This document shows positions 8,842 to 17,402 of a DNA stretch of 64,000 bases, piece by piece (the stretch's first letter is position 1; each line of letters begins with the position of its first letter). The stretch is from assembly GCF_002270055.1 (NCBI RefSeq), contig NZ_NIBG01000002.1:186001-250000 (forward strand). Direction: 5' to 3'. The translations under genes and the position numbers were made by a program. This DNA is from Anaeromicrobium sediminis (GTDB lineage Bacteria; Bacillota; Clostridia; Peptostreptococcales; Thermotaleaceae). Below the pieces are notes generated by a model, which saw only the letters and a list, made by a program, of their open reading frames with translations, made no database searches and had not been told where the DNA came from.

Positions 8842-8871
8842 TTGACAGATAAAGGAAAAAAAGAATATAAT
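8842..8871 (+). promoter_or_regulatory. Sigma-A promoter for the MATE gene
   Basis: TTGACA (8842-8847), an 18-bp spacer and TATAAT (8866-8871). The Fur-like box lies immediately downstream. Confidence 0.7.
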
Positions 8872-8876
8872 AAAAA

Positions 8877-8891
8877 TGAGAATCATTATCA
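8877..8891. promoter_or_regulatory. Fur-like box upstream of the MATE gene
   Basis: TGAGAAT-C-ATTATCA fits the 7-1-7 Fur consensus with one mismatch. It overlaps the expected transcription start of the promoter at 8842-8871. Confidence 0.65.
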
Positions 8892-8912
8892 TGAAGCTGA
8901 GTAATTTATTAA

Positions 8913-9041
8913 GTGAAAGGCCTTTTTTATTACAATATAATCGACGGTGACGTCGGTAGCGAAAAACTAAAGAAATTTTTCAGAGGCAGTTAAAGAATTA
9001 TTAAAAAATATATTGAAGAGAAAAGAGGCGGTATGAAGTGA
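8913..9041 (+). pseudogene. Remnant of a TetR-like C-terminus
   Basis: The frame from 8913 reads VKGLFYYNIIDGDVGSEKL, then KKFFRGS, an in-frame TAA, and RIIKKYIEEKRGG. This resembles the last two helices of TetR-family regulators. No start or DNA-binding domain remains upstream, where the promoter and Fur-like box now lie. A TetR gene next to a drug/metabolite pump is a common arrangement. The segment also contains a CGACG/CGTCG hairpin with a GTGA loop. Assignment rests on weak similarity judged by eye. Confidence 0.35.
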
Positions 9042-10417
9042 AAAATAGTAATGAAAAAGAGATGATTTTAAATGAAAACCTATGGAAAGTAATGTTTAAG
9101 TTATCGTGGCCAGCAGTAATTGCAATGATTTTATATGGGTTAAATACTGTAGCAGATGTAATTTTTGTAGGAAGATTTGTAGGGGAAACTGCTCTTGCAG
9201 GAGTATCTTTGGCATATCCTTTGACTCAGATAACATTGGGTTTAGGATCTTTAGTAGGTGTTGGAGCTGGCTCCGCTCTTAGCATTGCCATTGGTGCTAA
9301 TGATTATGATACCCAGAAAAAATTATTAGGCAATGCAAATTACTTGAATATATTATTTGCTTTGATATTTACACTTATTGGAACTGTTTTTGCTACAGGG
9401 TTAGTGAAAATGATGGGTGGTTCTGGTGAAGAACTTATTTTTGGAGTGAATTATTTCAGAGTTACAGTCTATGGTGCATTTTTTTGGATAGCAGGCCTTG
9501 CTGGAAATATGATTGTTAGAGCAGAAGGGAAGATGAAGTCAGCTGCCGTTATGATGGGGATAGGCCTTATAGTTAATATTATTGCAAATTATATATTAAT
9601 CGTTATTTTGGATTTAGGAGTTGAAGGTGCTGCCATTGGTACCAATATAGGTATGATTGTATACACTATAACTTCTTTAGTTTATTTTAGTAGAAAAAAA
9701 GCAAGTTTTGAGGCAAGACCTTTTTCAATTAACAGGGACAAAAAAATCATAAAGGCTATTATATCTATGGGAATACCTTCATTTATTATGACAATTATGT
9801 GCTTAATTCAGGCTATTGTTGTATTAAATGCCATAACTAATTTTGGAACAACATCTGATATAGCTTTTTATGGATTAACATATAGGGTATTTACATTTAT
9901 GCTTACACCTATTTTTGGATTGATGCGTGCATTGCAACCAGTGATTGGAATAAATTTTGGAGCAACTAAGTATAATCGGGTAATTAGGAGTTTTAAGGTT
10001 TTTGCCATAGGAGGAGCATTGATTATGCTGCCCCTTTGGTTAGTCATGATGTTATCGCCTAAAATGATTTTGAACTTAATGTTACCAGGCAATAACTTTG
10101 TTTTTAGAGAGATTATGAACTTTAGAATTTATATGGCGTTACTTCCAATATTACCTATAATATTTATGGCAATGACTTTCTTCCCTGCTATTAATAAGGG
10201 AAAACAAGCATCTATCATGGGTATAGCCAGACAATTGTTATTTTATGTACCAGTTATGATGATAATGCCAAGGTTCTTTGGGATTAAATGGGTATATATT
10301 GGCTCCTTTCTAATAGATTTAATTATTACCTTATGGGCCGCTATCATCGTAGGTATGGAATTTAAGGTTTTAAAAGGTAGCAACGAAAAGTTGAATTTTG
10401 ATATGGGCGAGAATTAA
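9038..10417 (+). CDS. MATE family efflux transporter
   Basis: A 459-residue cation-coupled exporter with about 12 membrane segments in two halves (residues about 15-220 and 235-440), as in NorM/DinF proteins. The start is GTG 9038 behind GAGGCGG. An alternative ATG five bases upstream opens only a three-codon frame. The Fur-like box and promoter at 8842-8891 suggest expression under iron limitation, so its cargo could be a metal-binding metabolite rather than a drug. That is inference. It stands alone with a terminator behind it. Confidence 0.92.
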   Translation: MKNSNEKEMILNENLWKVMFKLSWPAVIAMILYGLNTVADVIFVGRFVGETALAGVSLAYPLTQITLGLGSLVGVGAGSALSIAIGANDYDTQKKLLGNANYLNILFALIFTLIGTVFATGLVKMMGGSGEELIFGVNYFRVTVYGAFFWIAGLAGNMIVRAEGKMKSAAVMMGIGLIVNIIANYILIVILDLGVEGAAIGTNIGMIVYTITSLVYFSRKKASFEARPFSINRDKKIIKAIISMGIPSFIMTIMCLIQAIVVLNAITNFGTTSDIAFYGLTYRVFTFMLTPIFGLMRALQPVIGINFGATKYNRVIRSFKVFAIGGALIMLPLWLVMMLSPKMILNLMLPGNNFVFREIMNFRIYMALLPILPIIFMAMTFFPAINKGKQASIMGIARQLLFYVPVMMIMPRFFGIKWVYIGSFLIDLIITLWAAIIVGMEFKVLKGSNEKLNFDMGEN

Positions 10418-10540
10418 TGAAGAATGTTGGCTTAATGGATTTAAAATAGAGAGAAAATATGTAGAATCTGTCTAAATACATGTTGAGACGGTAAGTTTCT
10501 TGAAAATAAGATTAAATTAGTATGCATTTTTGTATGAGTG

Positions 10541-10566
10541 AGTAGGGCTTAAGGCCCTACTTTTTA
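10541..10566 (+). terminator. Terminator after the MATE gene
   Basis: AGTAGGGC (10541-10548) pairs with GCCCTACT (10554-10561), loop TTAAG, followed by TTTT. Confidence 0.8.
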
Positions 10567-10678
10567 TATTCAACAAAATTAGCGAGATAACGACAATAAT
10601 AGGCAAAGGGATTTTGCAAAAATTGTATAAATAGTAATAATTACCAGTTAATTTGTAATGGGAGAAAGTTAAAAGTAT

Positions 10679-10707
10679 GTACAATTCCTTTCACTTCATA
10701 ATTGTAC
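10679..10707. repeat. Inverted repeat upstream of the KAS III-like gene
   Basis: GTACAATT (10679-10686) and AATTGTAC (10700-10707) are perfect 8-bp arms separated by 13 nt. It sits in the otherwise featureless 10567-10762 stretch, about 55 nt before the start codon. It could be an operator. Confidence 0.35.
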
Positions 10708-10762
10708 TAAACAATAAATCAAAAAATTCAAAAGTTAAAAAAATATTAGGAGGTGCTTTTTT

Positions 10763-11773
10763 TTGAAGATGTACAGAAATATTGTAATAAAAGGTGAAGA
10801 AATATACACACCAAAAAAGAAAGTAGATAACAATTATTTTGAAAGACATTTTAAAAAGTTCAGACAAGATAAAGAGGCTGGAGAGTTAATGAACTATTTT
10901 GGAAGGAATGAAAGATATTTCGTCTCCGAAGGAGAAAATACTTTGACTATGGCCATAGATGCTTCTAAAAAGGTTATAGAAAAGACAAAAACAAATCCAA
11001 AAGATATAGATATGATATTATTTACGTCTGATAATCCTGAATATGCATTACCAACAAATGCAGTTAAAATACATCAGGCTATAGGAGCTACAAATGCCCA
11101 TATAGTTTTAGATATAAATGCTAATTGTATAGGAATGCTAACTTCATTGGATTTTGCTTGTAGATATGCAAAGAACAATGAAAAAATAAGAACTATTCTC
11201 CTAGTTGGTTCAGCATGTTTTAGTAAGATAACTAGAAAAGATGATGTTGTGTCATATCCTAATTTTTCTGATGGTAGTAGTGCTGTAATTTTAGAAGCAA
11301 AAGAAGAAAATAGAATAAGAGGATTTATAGATTCAAATTATACTACTTGTTCAGATATTTGTGATAAAGTAGAATATCCTAAATGTGGTTATTCTAATAT
11401 AAACAAACCTGAGATATTAAAAGAAGATAAAAAAATGAATTTTATACGCCATGACGTTAGTTATTTCTCAGATGAATGGAAAAAAATTATGACAGATATG
11501 TTAGATGAAAATAGTCTAAGAATAGATGATATAGATCATTTTTTGTTTTCACAATTTAATAAAGAAGAAGTGAAAGAAACATTAGAGAAAATGGAGGTAG
11601 ATCTTAATAGGCATACTTTTGTTGGAGAAAAATATGGGTATACAGGAGTAGCCTCCCCCATGTTTGCATTAAATGAAGCTATTAAGGAAGAGAAAATTAA
11701 AGAAGGTTCAAAACTAATGTTTTGTTCAGTAGGTGTAGGATATACAATGTCTACCATAATATATGTTTGCTAA
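10763..11773 (+). CDS. Beta-ketoacyl-ACP synthase III (FabH)-like protein
   Basis: A 336-residue thiolase-fold protein. The nucleophile region is present (C122 in INANCIGM), as are the typical DNPEYALPTNA-type surface loop and the C-terminal GYTGVASPMFAL segment. The other two residues of the FabH triad are missing. The His of HQAN is Ser (FSQFN, 263-266), and the Asn of GNTSAAS is Tyr (GYTGVAS, Y293). It may still acylate its Cys or perform a different condensation, as in specialised KAS III relatives. The start is TTG 10763, 9 nt after AGGAGGTG; ATG 10769 is possible but farther from that site. It is monocistronic, so it is not part of the main fatty-acid operon. Confidence 0.8.
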   Translation: MKMYRNIVIKGEEIYTPKKKVDNNYFERHFKKFRQDKEAGELMNYFGRNERYFVSEGENTLTMAIDASKKVIEKTKTNPKDIDMILFTSDNPEYALPTNAVKIHQAIGATNAHIVLDINANCIGMLTSLDFACRYAKNNEKIRTILLVGSACFSKITRKDDVVSYPNFSDGSSAVILEAKEENRIRGFIDSNYTTCSDICDKVEYPKCGYSNINKPEILKEDKKMNFIRHDVSYFSDEWKKIMTDMLDENSLRIDDIDHFLFSQFNKEEVKETLEKMEVDLNRHTFVGEKYGYTGVASPMFALNEAIKEEKIKEGSKLMFCSVGVGYTMSTIIYVC

Positions 11774-11781
11774 AGATAAAA

Positions 11782-11819
11782 AAGACTGACTCATAAAAGA
11801 ATCTTTTGAGTTCAGTCTT
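11782..11819. terminator. Hairpin, end of the KAS III-like gene
   Basis: AAGACTGACTCA pairs with TGAGTTCAGTCTT with one bulge. It lies 9 nt after the stop codon and is backed by A-rich and T-rich flanks. Confidence 0.55.
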
Positions 11820-11823
11820 AGGG

Positions 11824-11869
11824 TGTCTCTAAAGAGTGAAGAACGTCATTCTTTAGAGATACATTTTTT
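11824..11869. terminator. Terminator between convergent genes
   Basis: TGTCTCTAAAGAGTGA pairs imperfectly with TCATTCTTTAGAGATACA, followed by TTTTTTA on the + strand. It can serve both flanking genes. Confidence 0.65.
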
Positions 11870-11880
11870 ATTTACCATGT

Positions 11881-12249
11881 TTACTTATAAGGATTAGTTT
11901 TAGCAAATTCCATTTTTACTCCTGTATCCTTTTGAACATTTTTAAGCTGCATTGCAGAAGTAGCAGAAGTAGGTGTAATCATTAATATTTTTTTAAATCC
12001 ACTAGATCCATACAATTCAAAGCATCCTTTTAAAACTGGTAGCATATCTTTTGCAGAAGTTTTTAAATTTTCTGGATCTACAACCAAGGTATATTCAGAA
12101 GGTTTTACTTTAGATACCATACTGTTATAATCCTTTAAGAAAGATTCTCCATCTTCTGGTCTGAAAAATCCCCTTACCTCCATTAATATAACTTTTTTTC
12201 CATTGTCCCAAGAAATGTCATACTTAGCATGTGAAGCTTGCTTAATCAT
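11881..12249 (-). CDS. Small SpoIIAA/STAS-like protein, function unknown
   Basis: A 122-residue soluble protein. Alternating strands and helices (KVILMEVRGFFRPEDGESFL, YTLVVDPENL, KILMITPTSATS) look like a single SpoIIAA-like/STAS alpha-beta domain, with no added domain. The ATG is preceded by GGGGGGGAG. It faces the KAS III-like gene and shares its terminator. Its role is not recognised. The fold assignment is by eye and moderate. Confidence 0.6.
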   Translation of the reverse strand: MIKQASHAKYDISWDNGKKVILMEVRGFFRPEDGESFLKDYNSMVSKVKPSEYTLVVDPENLKTSAKDMLPVLKGCFELYGSSGFKKILMITPTSATSAMQLKNVQKDTGVKMEFAKTNPYK

Positions 12250-13010
12250 AACATTACTCCCCCCCTTTTTGTTTAGTATTGTGAGAAATTTTAAAGAAAG
12301 GATGTTTATCCTACGTGTGAATATTTAGTAATAATTTAATAGTACATAATTACCAAATTATTACTTAATTTCTATATTATTACATAAATTTATTTTTACT
12401 TCAATAAAAAAACAACTTCTTATGGAAATAGAGCATAAAACATTCTTGTGTTGTAGTTTCTTGAGAAATGAGTTTAAACACAAGGAAATTTTTTATATTA
12501 TTAAATTTTTTCAAAATTTATATTCATCAAAACTATTAATAAAAGTGTATATTTTCATATTTTTTATATATTTTACAATATATTCAAAACAACTTGAATT
12601 ATTATACTGTCCCTTACATTTTGCGTGTAGGGGTAAATACCTATGTTAGATTGTGAATGAATAAAAAAATAAAAGTTTGGAAAACTAAAAAAGTAGATTT
12701 ATAGTACGAATAAAACCTTCGTACTATAAATCTAGATGAAATCTCAGGTAGTATAGAAAACGAACTTTATTAAGGGTATAGACATGCTGATTTTACGACA
12801 ATTTCTTTGATATACCAACAATAGGCAATTAACAACCCTTGTAATTAAACGAAAGTTATGGTAAACTTTCAGTGTTGTCTGAATTTTAGAAGTTTTCAAT
12901 TTGACGAAAGTGAAGGGTTTAAGCTATTCGTCCTTTGTTTTTTTGCAAGTTGATTACATTTGGATTTAGGCAAAAGTCATCTTAATATAGTCATGGAGGG
13001 GAAAGAGAAA
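12250..13010. other. Long non-coding gap with structured segments
   Basis: 760 bases without a convincing gene. A 75-codon frame at 12422-12649 is rich in Phe, Ile and Lys with no good ribosome-binding site, so it is rejected. The gap contains a 17-bp perfect inverted repeat (12694-12734) and, from 12770, segments able to pair in two exclusive ways: AAGGGTATA can pair with TATACC near 12811 or with ACCCTT near 12833. It also has the small dyad GAAAGTT/AACTTTC near 12850 and two ACGAAAGT copies. This may be a leader of the symporter gene. Confidence 0.5.
12694..12734. repeat. 17-bp perfect inverted repeat
   Basis: TAGATTTATAGTACGAA (12694-12710) and its exact complement (12718-12734) flank a 7-nt loop TAAAACC. 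There is no T-run on either side, so it is not a classic terminator. An RNA hairpin, operator or recombination scar are possible. Confidence 0.7.
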
Positions 13011-14258
13011 ATGACAGGTTTATTAAAACAATGGAATCAATTAAGTTTGGTTAAGCGAATTATTGTAGGTTTGACTATCGGAATTATTTTAGCTATTGTA
13101 GCTCCAAATGTAGCAAAGCCAATTGCTATTTTGGGTTCATTATTCGTAGGTGCTTTAAAAGCAGTTGCACCTATATTAGTATTCTTCCTAGTAATGTCTG
13201 CTATATCTCAACATAAAAGTGGACAAAAAACTAACATGAAATCAATCATCGTTCTTTATCTTTTAGGAACATTTTTAGCAGGTCTTGTTGCCGTTGTGGC
13301 AAGTTTCATGTTCCCAGTATCATTAACACTTGGTGCAGGGGTTGAGAATGTGGCGCCTCCAGAAGGAGTTACTGAGGTATTAAAAACATTATTAATGAAT
13401 ATAGTTGACAACCCTGTGAAAGCGCTTTCAAACGCTAACTACATCGGAATTTTAGGTTGGGCATTACTTCTTGGTCTTGCTTTAAAGAAAGCACCTGAAA
13501 CTACGAAGACAATGGTTAGCAATTTCTCAGACGCTTTAGCTCAAATCGTAAGATGGGTAATCAACTTTGCACCACTTGGTATTATGGGTCTAGTAGCTGG
13601 TACAATCGCTACAAGTGGTATTGGAGCTTTACTAGACTATGGAAAATTACTTGCAGTATTAGTTGGTTGTATGGCTTTCGTGGCACTTGTTGTAAATCCA
13701 ATTATTACGTTTGTTATGATTCGTCAAAATCCTTATCCACTTGTATTAAAGTGTTTAAGAGAGAGTGGTATTACAGCATTCTTCACACGTAGTTCAGCTG
13801 CGAATATTCCAGTGAATATGAACTTATGTGAAAGATTAGGTTTAGATAAGGATACTTACTCAGTATCAATTCCACTGGGTGCTACTATAAACATGGCTGG
13901 TGCAGCTATTACAATTTCTGTATTAACACTTGCAGCAGTTAATACACTAGGTATTCAAGTAGATATGGGTACAGCATTAATCCTGAGCATACTTTCAGCT
14001 GTAAGTGCTTGTGGAGCTTCTGGAGTAGCTGGTGGTTCATTACTACTGATTCCTCTTGCATGTAGTTTATTTGGTATTCCAAATGACGTAGCAATGCAAG
14101 TAGTTGGTGTAGGTTTTATCGTAGGGGTTATTCAAGACTCTTGTGAAACTGCACTTAACTCTTCAACAGATGCACTTTTCACTGCTGTTTCTGAATTTGC
14201 AGAGTGGAGAAAAGAAGGAAAAGAAATCGTTATTAGAAAAAATGATAAGGTTGCTTAA
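13011..14258 (+). CDS. sstT: Sodium:serine/threonine symporter
   Basis: A 415-residue dicarboxylate/amino-acid:cation symporter (SDF/glutamate-transporter fold). Typical SstT signatures are present: [13 protein letters not shown] in hairpin 1 and [13 protein letters not shown] in segment 7, followed by [12 protein letters not shown]. It imports serine and threonine with sodium across the membrane. The ATG 13011 follows GGAGGGG with 9-nt spacing. An in-frame TTG at 12960 would add 17 unlikely residues. The long 5' gap may carry regulation. Serine is a major fermentable amino acid for clostridia. Confidence 0.92.
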   Translation: MTGLLKQWNQLSLVKRIIVGLTIGIILAIVAPNVAKPIAILGSLFVGALKAVAPILVFFLVMSAISQHKSGQKTNMKSIIVLYLLGTFLAGLVAVVASFMFPVSLTLGAGVENVAPPEGVTEVLKTLLMNIVDNPVKALSNANYIGILGWALLLGLALKKAPETTKTMVSNFSDALAQIVRWVINFAPLGIMGLVAGTIATSGIGALLDYGKLLAVLVGCMAFVALVVNPIITFVMIRQNPYPLVLKCLRESGITAFFTRSSAANIPVNMNLCERLGLDKDTYSVSIPLGATINMAGAAITISVLTLAAVNTLGIQVDMGTALILSILSAVSACGASGVAGGSLLLIPLACSLFGIPNDVAMQVVGVGFIVGVIQDSCETALNSSTDALFTAVSEFAEWRKEGKEIVIRKNDKVA

Positions 14259-14267
14259 TATGTAATG

Positions 14268-14310
14268 AAGCCCTCTATTGTAGTTATTAAACTAGGATAG
14301 AGGGCTTGTT
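14268..14310 (+). terminator. Terminator after sstT
   Basis: AAGCCCTCTAT (14268-14278) and ATAGAGGGCTT (14297-14307) form an 11-bp stem. The following tail GTTATTT is only moderately T-rich. Confidence 0.65.
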
Positions 14311-14501
14311 ATTTGGTTATATATATTAAGAATGGTTAGAAACTGTTGGAGCAAAGGACACATTATCTGATTTAGGATTTAAAGAAGATTATTATAAGTA
14401 ATAAATTTTAGATCAGCATATGTAAGATATTAAATAAATGAGTAAAAATCACCTTGTATTTAAGAAAGAATTGAGTAAAAAATATAAATGAGGTGATTTT
14501 A

Positions 14502-14666
14502 GTGAAAAAGAAAAAAACTATAGAAAATAATATGAACAATTTTTTTAATGAAATGGCATATGAGCTTGCAGGTGACATTGGAGCTATTGACAACGAAGAA
14601 ATGTTGAATAACAGTAATCTTATTACAGAAAAAAATACTCAAAAGAAAAGTAAGTTAAAAAAATAG
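14502..14666 (+). CDS. Small protein, possibly SASP-like
   Basis: A 54-residue Lys/Asn-rich protein starting at GTG 14502 behind GAGGTGA (14490-14496). The centre NFFNEMAYELAGDIGAIDNEE resembles the helix of alpha/beta-type small acid-soluble spore proteins, where a YEIA-E-G pattern is followed by a Lys-rich tail. The second SASP helix is missing, so the family call is tentative. It is monocistronic, with a hairpin right after the stop. If correct it would be made in the forespore and bind DNA. Confidence 0.65.
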   Translation: MKKKKTIENNMNNFFNEMAYELAGDIGAIDNEEMLNNSNLITEKNTQKKSKLKK

Positions 14667-14698
14667 AACTAATAAAAGGAAATATTAAATTACTAAAG

Positions 14699-14724
14699 AG
14701 GATTCCTAAAAATTTGGGAATCCT
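14699..14724 (+). terminator. Hairpin after the small protein gene
   Basis: AGGATTCC (14699-14706) pairs with GGAATCCT (14717-14724). The tail is AATTATTTC, so termination may be weak. Confidence 0.5.
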
Positions 14725-14768
14725 AATTATTTCATGAATCTATAAGAAAAGAATAGCAAACTAAACAT

Positions 14769-14786
14769 AGCAGGGGAAACCCTGCT
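14769..14786. other. GNRA-capped hairpin
   Basis: AGCAGGG and CCCTGCT form a 7-bp stem closed by a GAAA tetraloop, 150 nt before the 3' end of the minus-strand XRE-cupin gene. A TTATTATATTTAATAATTTG tract follows. It may be an RNA end or a weak terminator. Confidence 0.35.
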
Positions 14787-14936
14787 TATTATATTTAATA
14801 ATTTGATTAGTCTAGTTATATTTTTTAAAAATATAACTAATTGGAAAAAGGGTGCTGTTTATAAGCTACTCCTTTTGCCAATGATATACTTTAAAAGACA
14901 TTTTTAAATAAAAAAGTCATTCCTACTAGAATCATG

Positions 14937-15482
14937 TTAGAAAATTCTATTTGAAGTTGTAGAAAGAATACGAGCTTCTTGTTTTAGTGGGTTTTTCCAT
15001 ACATGAGAAATGGTAGATGGATAATGAATAGAATCTCCAGCCTTTAATAGATAATCAGTGTCACCTATAGTAACTATGAGAACCCCCTCAAAGACATACA
15101 CAAACTCTTCACCCGCATGGGTCATACTTTGGCCGTGTTCAGTCTCTGGTGCTATGGTAACGATAAGAGTTTCCATTGTCCTACTTGGGAAATCACCACT
15201 AATTCGTATGAATTTTGATGGTGTTCCTTCGAGTTCAAATGTTTTATGATCTTCTGATTTAACAAGATATTTATTATCTTCATATTCTTGAAAAAAATAA
15301 ATAATTGGAACATTTAAAGCATCAGCAATTTTCTTTAACGACATAATTGCTAAAGAAGAAGTACCATTTTCCACTTGAGATAAAAAGCTAACTGAAAATC
15401 CAGATTTTTCGCTTAAATCTTTTAAAGTAAGATTTTGTTGTTTACGCAGTGTCTTAATTTTTTGTGAAATTTCATTAATCAT
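14937..15482 (-). CDS. XRE-family regulator with cupin domain
   Basis: A 181-residue PuuR/YdcN-type repressor. It has an N-terminal HTH_3 (IKTLRKQQNLTLKDLSEKSG, then FSVSFLSQVENG) and a C-terminal cupin_2 sensor (about residues 105-175, with EHGQSMTHAGEEFVYVFEG). The start is ATG 15482, behind AGTAGGGAT; an upstream in-frame TTG adds six residues. It is divergent from the peptide transporter gene and probably controls it or the following aminopeptidase. A paralogue lies at 47448-48020. Confidence 0.87.
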   Translation of the reverse strand: MINEISQKIKTLRKQQNLTLKDLSEKSGFSVSFLSQVENGTSSLAIMSLKKIADALNVPIIYFFQEYEDNKYLVKSEDHKTFELEGTPSKFIRISGDFPSRTMETLIVTIAPETEHGQSMTHAGEEFVYVFEGVLIVTIGDTDYLLKAGDSIHYPSTISHVWKNPLKQEARILSTTSNRIF

Positions 15483-15738
15483 AATATCCCTACTTTTCAA
15501 AAATCTTTAAATATTGCATTTGACAAAAATTCTCTTTACACCATTCTAGTGTAAAAGGAAAATAAATTCAACCATAATAGAATTAATTTTCAAAAAACTA
15601 GCTGATAGAATAGGAAATTTACATAGTAAACAAAGGTTAAAAAATATGAATAATTTTTTACATACATTAAAAAAAATGGGGTTAAAATGAAATAATTATT
15701 AATTTTCTGAAATAATTTAAGTTTTACTATAAAAATTA

Positions 15739-15767
15739 TTGCAATAGTGAAAATGAGATGATATACT
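15739..15767 (+). promoter_or_regulatory. Promoter of the peptide transporter gene
   Basis: TTGCAA (15739-15744), a 17-bp spacer and TATACT (15762-15767). This gives a leader of about 85 nt containing an inverted repeat. Confidence 0.55.
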
Positions 15768-15817
15768 TAACCCGTAAACCGGAGAATTGTCTAAAGATTC
15801 TAAAGGTTATTTAATTT

Positions 15818-15840
15818 GCATACTAGAGGAAAACGTATGC
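15818..15840 (+). promoter_or_regulatory. Leader inverted repeat before the POT gene
   Basis: GCATAC (15818-15823) and GTATGC (15835-15840) enclose 11 nt and end six bases before the ribosome-binding site AGGGGGAG. The rest of the 15483-15859 gap shows only AT-rich promoter-like sequence. Confidence 0.4.
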
Positions 15841-15859
15841 TAAAAAAGGGGGAGTTACT

Positions 15860-17266
15860 TTGGCTACATCAACAGTAAAGTTAAAGGGGCATCCAGCCGG
15901 ATTTTGGTTTGTTTCGGTGCTTCAAACATGTGAAAGATTTAGTTATTATGGAATGAGGGCATTATTAATTTTATTTCTTACAACTGAAGCAATTAAAGGT
16001 GGCCTTGGAATGGATAAGGTTACAGCTTCAACAATTTATGCAAACTTTACGATGCTTGTGTATTTTGCACCTTTACTTGGTGGTTATATTGCTGATAATT
16101 ATTTAGGAAAAAGAAAAAGTTTCTTTATTGGTTCCTTATTAATTATTGCTGGTATGGTAACACTATTTTTAGCCCCATCGAAAGCAGTTGTCCTTGCTGG
16201 CCTTGCTTTAATTATCGCAGGTAATGGAATGTGGAAACCGAATATTACGGCTATCGTTGGAGATTTTTACTCAAACACAGATCCAAGAAAAGATGGTGCA
16301 TATTCAATCCATTATACCTTTGTTAATATAGGCGCATTCTTTGCACCACTTGTGTGTGGTACAATTGCAGAAAAAACTTTTGCTGTTAAGCAAGGAGCTG
16401 AAGTAATTAGCTATGGTTATAAATATGGATTTTTAACAGCTGGATTTGGTATGTTAATAGGTTCAGTTTTATATTTAATATTTGCTGACAAATTATGTGG
16501 TGAAATTGGTAAATTAACTAAAAAGTCAATTAAAAATGAAGTTGTAGAAAAAGTTGAAAAGAAACCTTTAACAAAAGAAGAGAAAAAGAGAGTAATGGCA
16601 ATTTTAGGATTATCAGTATTTGTTATCATCTTCTGGGCAGGATTTGAGCAAGCAGGTTCAAGTTTAACCCTATATACAAATGATTTTATAGATAGAGATA
16701 TTAATGGATTCATAGTTCCTACAAGCTGGTTCCAATCAATCAATCCATTTTTATGTGTAGTTTTAGGTCCGATTTTCGCAGCATGGTTCTTAAAGCTTTC
16801 CAAACGTCCTAAAGGTGATATTCCAACACCTAGAAAGATGGGTTACGGATTAATTATTCTTGGTCTTGGATTTGGTCTAATGGCTGCAGCTGCAATTCAA
16901 AGAGGTAATTCAACAGATGTTGCAGTAAAAGCACATATTATTTGGTTAGTAGGCGCATATACACTTCATACAGTAGGTGAAATGTTCTTATCTCCAGTAG
17001 GATTGTCAATGGTAAGTAAACTTGCTCCAAAACAAATCGGTGCTTTAATGATGGGAGTTTGGTTATTTGCAACTGGATTTGGTAACTATATTGCAGGTAT
17101 GTCAGCTGCTTTTGTTGAGTCATGGGGTGGACTGCAAGTGTTTGGTTTCGTAGCTGCCGTATCAGCAGGTGCAGGAGTACTACTTGTTGTAATTACTCCA
17201 GTATTCCAAAAGCTAATGGTTGTGACTGAAGAGAAAGATGAAAATTTACAACAAGTTAATGCATAA
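15860..17266 (+). CDS. Proton-dependent oligopeptide transporter (POT/PTR family)
   Basis: A 468-residue di-/tripeptide symporter with about 14 membrane segments. The family signature ERFSYYGMRALL lies in the first membrane segment, and the GGYIADNYLGKRK loop follows. The conserved ExxER motif reads Q22-T-C-E25-R26, so the first Glu is Gln; this motif is tied to proton coupling in other POTs. The start is TTG 15860 behind AGGGGGAG. An M24 aminopeptidase follows within 140 bp after a terminator, and an XRE-cupin regulator is divergent. Together they suggest import and cleavage of peptides. Confidence 0.92.
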   Translation: MATSTVKLKGHPAGFWFVSVLQTCERFSYYGMRALLILFLTTEAIKGGLGMDKVTASTIYANFTMLVYFAPLLGGYIADNYLGKRKSFFIGSLLIIAGMVTLFLAPSKAVVLAGLALIIAGNGMWKPNITAIVGDFYSNTDPRKDGAYSIHYTFVNIGAFFAPLVCGTIAEKTFAVKQGAEVISYGYKYGFLTAGFGMLIGSVLYLIFADKLCGEIGKLTKKSIKNEVVEKVEKKPLTKEEKKRVMAILGLSVFVIIFWAGFEQAGSSLTLYTNDFIDRDINGFIVPTSWFQSINPFLCVVLGPIFAAWFLKLSKRPKGDIPTPRKMGYGLIILGLGFGLMAAAAIQRGNSTDVAVKAHIIWLVGAYTLHTVGEMFLSPVGLSMVSKLAPKQIGALMMGVWLFATGFGNYIAGMSAAFVESWGGLQVFGFVAAVSAGAGVLLVVITPVFQKLMVVTEEKDENLQQVNA

Positions 17267-17283
17267 TTGAATTTGATTAAAAT

Positions 17284-17356
17284 AAAGCTATTTTGCATGA
17301 CTTGAGGTACGAATAGGTTAATAAGTACTCGTACATGTAAAATAGCTTTTTATTTT
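17284..17356 (+). terminator. Terminator after the POT gene
   Basis: AAAGCTATTTT (17284-17294) pairs with AAAATAGCTTT (17339-17349), with an inner stem GCATG/CATG, then TTATTTT. Confidence 0.75.
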
Positions 17357-17402
17357 ATGTAAATTACATATAGTAAGAGATAATCGTCAAGGGGTGAAGA
17401 GA

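Noticed and set aside
8940-8965. Riboswitch before the first MATE gene
   Set aside because: The CGACG-GTGA-CGTCG hairpin stands alone; no guanidine or other aptamer core was found, and the segment is better read as a TetR remnant.
12422-12649. 75-codon frame in the long gap
   Set aside because: It is Phe/Ile/Lys-rich, as random AT-rich DNA gives, with no convincing ribosome-binding site and no recognisable protein pattern.
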